A stretch of 23,164 nucleotides of DNA from positions 1-23,164 of IMG/VR virus record IMGVR_UViG_3300023243_000606; one strand, 5' to 3'. Made by a program: the position numbers and the translations under genes. The notes under the pieces are model-generated. The model ran no database searches and was not told the DNA's origin. It saw nothing but the letters and a program-made list of their open reading frames with translations. The DNA comes from a virus. Shown in pieces: positions 20,880-23,164 of the stretch (position 1 is its first letter; every line of letters starts with the position of its first letter).

Positions 20880-21343
20880 TATACTTCGATTATTTTGTGT
20901 ATTTTTGTCTTCAACTGCTTCAATTCATCATGTTGAGTTAATAGAATTGTATTTTTATAATGCTGCCAATCAATTGGAAATTTAGTATCAACTACTCCCC
21001 CATTCAACTTTTTAATTAACTCATTTAAGGCATTTATTGAATAAAGAGTATTAGAGTCTTTCTTCCTATGCACCATAATGGTATTTGGGGGGAGGTCTGC
21101 TACATTACCCAGATCTATATTATAAGTACAAACATACTCATCATTACTTTTAATGTGTAAGACAAATATCTTATTATACATTATTGAGTAGCTGGTAGTT
21201 ATATGATTTAGGGTATCATTTAATCCTTCTAAGGTTGTAAATGTACAAAATAATTTGTTACTTGCCATATCTCTTTCTGTGTGATTTCCAGTATCATATA
21301 CCATAGTATACATATGAGAGGGACTTTGTAAAATTGAATTCAT
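20879..21343 (-). CDS. Hypothetical phage protein, 154 aa
   Basis: I do not recognise a function. The N-terminal half is strand-rich (MYTMVYDTGNHTERD, KLFCTFTTLEGLNDTL, KIFVLHIKSNDEYVCTYNIDLG); the C-terminal half reads TLYSINALNELIKKLNGG and FPIDWQHYKNTILLTQHDEL, ending in a basic helix (KQLKTKIHKIIEV). From memory, proteins with this LYSINALNELI...DW..Y.N.LLLT pattern recur in tailed phages next to replication genes. It has its own promoter P10 and is coupled to the 65-aa gene; the start context is AAGGTTATG. Confidence 0.8.
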   Translation of the reverse strand: MNSILQSPSHMYTMVYDTGNHTERDMASNKLFCTFTTLEGLNDTLNHITTSYSIMYNKIFVLHIKSNDEYVCTYNIDLGNVADLPPNTIMVHRKKDSNTLYSINALNELIKKLNGGVVDTKFPIDWQHYKNTILLTQHDELKQLKTKIHKIIEV

Positions 21344-21385
21344 AACCTTATTTTATTTTATATTATAGCTTCTTACTATAGGCAC

Positions 21386-21414
21386 AATGTACGAATATTA
21401 ACTAAAAAACCCAA
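21386..21414 (-). promoter_or_regulatory. Promoter P10 (TTGG-N15-TTCGTACATT)
   Basis: TTGG (21414-21411), 15 bases, TTCGTACATT (21395-21386), 42 bases upstream of the 154-aa gene start. Confidence 0.8.
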
Positions 21415-21443
21415 GTTATAATTTATTTAATTTTATAGATTAA

Positions 21444-22706
21444 CTAAACCATATCATGGTAATTATCCCCACTTACCATTTTAATACGAAGGTCATACTT
21501 CGGGAAGATATCCATAATTTCCTTCATTTTATCTCTCTCGGTTTTATCCACATCAAAGCAAAAACTATCATAAGTATATAAAATCAACTTAGTTTTGGCA
21601 CCTCTTAATATTTTAAACATATCCCACAATATTAATACATTATTTGCAGTTTCTGTTGATTGTAGTATGTAATTCAACAATTTGGGTGGATTCATATCTT
21701 CCAATTCATCTCGCTCAAATCTATAATTTGAAAGAGGACATTCAATAAAACCCTCGGCTTGATAGCGCTCCCACATCTCATCAGTATATACTCCTAACTT
21801 CTTAAAGAATTCCAGATCTTTATATTGATCGAAGGCCCCCCCATACATTTGTCTAAACGTTAGCTCCTTAGCTTTCTTGTAATCCACTTTATACATTTCT
21901 GCAAATGCCATATGGATATCACCACTACCGAAAGTAAAGCCCACCAAATTAGCGAGAAGAGTAGGATGATAAGCGCTAATATCCAACTCAATAAGGAAAT
22001 CATTACGAGGGATAATAACTTTTCTATCCCCATTTTCTTTATTAATTGCGGCATAATTTACTCCTTTAAATCTATTTGAGGGTCTTCCTGTGAGGGTTTT
22101 GAAGTTGAATTGCGTGTGGACGTATTCTCCATCGATATCATGAAAACGCGATTGGAATTCATCTCTATTAACTCGTAAGCCTGCTCTTTCGATGGCGTTG
22201 AATACCACTGTGGCTTTTGTATTAAAAAATTCATTGATTGGCTCATTTATTCTTTTTTTTAGGTCGTTAAAGGTTTGCTCACAATATTCATAGTGTTTTA
22301 CAATCGGAATAATGCGGTTTAAGTCTTTTTTATCACCCATCTTGTTGTAGAAGAAGGAGTGGGTTGTGGTAAATTGTTGTATATATGGAGGGGAATTTAA
22401 TGTTATGTCGTGAAGAGTTTTTAAAATAAAATAATGTAAAAATTCCTTTTTATCCCTAACGTATACATTTTCGAATGTGTTTAATACGTGTTTAACGTCG
22501 TTTATATCGATTAGTAATGTCTCACTATGGCATATGGGTATGATGAATCCTTTAGGCGAATTTAACGGTTGAATATAAACAGCACATACATCATTTTGTG
22601 TTGGGTGAATCCTATTATTATATGGGATTATCTCAACGAATACATTCTTATAATCCTTGTCGTAAAACTCCCTTAATTGTTTTTTGGATTCAACTAACCA
22701 ATACAT
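21444..22706 (-). CDS. Family A DNA polymerase, compact, 420 aa
   Basis: The replicative polymerase candidate. The polymerase part begins with TLTGRPSNRFKGVNYAAIN (204-222, the TxTGRxSS...N segment), motif A LDISAYHPTLLANLVG (241-256) with the metal-binding D242, motif B KAKELTFRQMYGG (278-290) with K280, R285 and Y288, the helix NYILQSTETANNV (345-357) and motif C LYTYDSFCF (376-384), where D380 is kept but the usual HDE reads YDS. The N-terminal region (1-150) occupies the place of a 3'-5' exonuclease, yet I do not see the DxE and later acidic motifs, so proofreading is doubtful. It is short against other family A polymerases (550 or more). It has its own promoter P11. Confidence 0.88.
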   Translation of the reverse strand: MYWLVESKKQLREFYDKDYKNVFVEIIPYNNRIHPTQNDVCAVYIQPLNSPKGFIIPICHSETLLIDINDVKHVLNTFENVYVRDKKEFLHYFILKTLHDITLNSPPYIQQFTTTHSFFYNKMGDKKDLNRIIPIVKHYEYCEQTFNDLKKRINEPINEFFNTKATVVFNAIERAGLRVNRDEFQSRFHDIDGEYVHTQFNFKTLTGRPSNRFKGVNYAAINKENGDRKVIIPRNDFLIELDISAYHPTLLANLVGFTFGSGDIHMAFAEMYKVDYKKAKELTFRQMYGGAFDQYKDLEFFKKLGVYTDEMWERYQAEGFIECPLSNYRFERDELEDMNPPKLLNYILQSTETANNVLILWDMFKILRGAKTKLILYTYDSFCFDVDKTERDKMKEIMDIFPKYDLRIKMVSGDNYHDMV

Positions 22707-22723
22707 AACTTTAATTTTGCACC

Positions 22724-22753
22724 AATCTACGAAGGAATAATACTAAAACCTAA
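22724..22753 (-). promoter_or_regulatory. Promoter P11 (TTAGG-N15-TTCGTAGATT)
   Basis: TTAGG (22753-22749), 15 bases, TTCGTAGATT (22733-22724), 17 bases upstream of the polymerase start. The -35 directly abuts the stop of the gene before it. Confidence 0.78.
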
Positions 22754-23164
22754 TTATTTGTAAAACTTTATATAATTTTCCTTTAAGAATCTCCCCAATC
22801 CCCTTATTTTTCCTCTCTTCTCAGTTAATAATATTACATTTCTGTTTGTGTTGAATACTTCTTTCCTATCTCCTATCAGAGTCCATTGGATAGAAAAAGC
22901 ATTGTAGGGTTCCCATAGGAATTTAATATCTTGGTCTTTTAAGGAAGTATATGTTTCTTTATTTAATTCTAAATAGAGGGGTTGATTTATCTTTACACAA
23001 AAATACCTAGTAAATGAACCTAAAACATAATTTTCGGATGTTGGGTTTGGATAGAATTGGGTTGGGGTAAATTTCCTTGTAGATCCCAATAAATCGATGT
23101 TTTGTAATCTTGAATAATCCACTACCATTTCTTCACTATACCCCGGTGTGTTTATATCATCAAA
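22754..23164 (-). CDS. Conserved-looking phage protein, 5' end cut by the window edge
   Basis: I do not recognise the function. An internal ATG at 23128 gives 124 residues, but the frame stays open upstream of it to the window edge and reads FDDINTPGYSEEM before VVDYSRLQNIDLLG, with the same style, so the true start is probably outside and the CDS is partial. The visible part continues TRKFTPTQFYPNPTSENYVLG, SFTRYFCVKINQPLYLELNK and YNAFSIQWTLIGDRKEVFN and ends in a basic helix RGLGRFLKENYIKFYK. From memory similar small proteins (GSFTRYFxxK) occur in other tailed phages, possibly structural. It directly precedes the polymerase promoter. Confidence 0.7.
   Translation of the reverse strand, partial: FDDINTPGYSEEMVVDYSRLQNIDLLGSTRKFTPTQFYPNPTSENYVLGSFTRYFCVKINQPLYLELNKETYTSLKDQDIKFLWEPYNAFSIQWTLIGDRKEVFNTNRNVILLTEKRGKIRGLGRFLKENYIKFYK

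Noticed and set aside
1-23164. tRNA genes, integrase or attachment sites
   Set aside because: No cloverleaf-like sequence, no integrase-type gene and no long direct repeats at plausible ends were seen; gaps between genes are mostly under 150 bases.

Overview
The window looks like part of the genome of a tailed bacteriophage of a Bacteroidota host, most likely a flavobacterium. The reasons are these: every gene lies on the minus strand and is tightly packed; the DNA is AT-rich; starts are preceded by A/T-rich leaders (ATAAATAAA type) rather than clear Shine-Dalgarno sites; and about a dozen intergenic regions carry one promoter motif related to the Bacteroidota sigma-A pattern. The content is viral: replication proteins, ribonucleotide reductase, a lysis cassette and a 7-deazaguanine DNA-modification set.

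In transcription order (high to low coordinates) the layout is as follows. 23164-21444 holds the end of an unknown conserved-looking protein and a compact family A DNA polymerase. 21343-20682 holds two small unknown genes. 20600-13511 holds a gp32-like ssDNA-binding protein, a RecA/UvsX recombinase, a 5'-3' exonuclease, a DnaB-type helicase and both class I ribonucleotide reductase subunits, closed by a hairpin terminator at about 13400. 13359-11723 is a lysis cassette (small membrane protein, L,D-transpeptidase-like wall enzyme, membrane/coiled-coil protein, holin-like protein). 11639-8232 holds a large membrane coiled-coil protein, an unknown gene, an ATP-dependent DNA ligase and an unknown 160-residue protein. 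8179-7382 is a DpdA-like tRNA-guanine-transglycosylase homologue. 7287-5522 is an array of genes made of a 23-residue HREDGPA repeat. 5430-3513 holds a duplicated-domain protein, an FkbM methyltransferase and two unknowns. 3449-586 holds QueC, an HNH-nuclease remnant, a 55-residue membrane protein, thioredoxin, a frame-split QueD, QueE and a possible 32-residue ORF. The last gene is an unknown 181-residue protein.

QueD, QueE and QueC make 7-carboxy-7-deazaguanine and preQ0, and DpdA would insert the base into phage DNA in place of guanine, probably as protection from host restriction. FolE is not in this window and must come from elsewhere in the phage or from the host. NrdA, NrdB and thioredoxin supply deoxynucleotides; polymerase, helicase, SSB, recombinase, exonuclease and ligase form the replisome.

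The main unusual points are these. (1) queD is split between two frames: the family N-terminus and its probable catalytic cysteine lie in a 27-codon frame that ends TGC TGA C, one +1 step from the body, with an inverted repeat directly after the TGA. (2) A repeated promoter, TTGG or TTAGG-N15-TTCGTANATT, with fixed spacing precedes the operons. (3) A modular gene array has constant caps of 22 and 30 residues around 1, 9 or 3 copies of a 23-residue repeat. (4) QueC lacks its zinc-site cysteines and QueE has a stretched radical-SAM cysteine motif.
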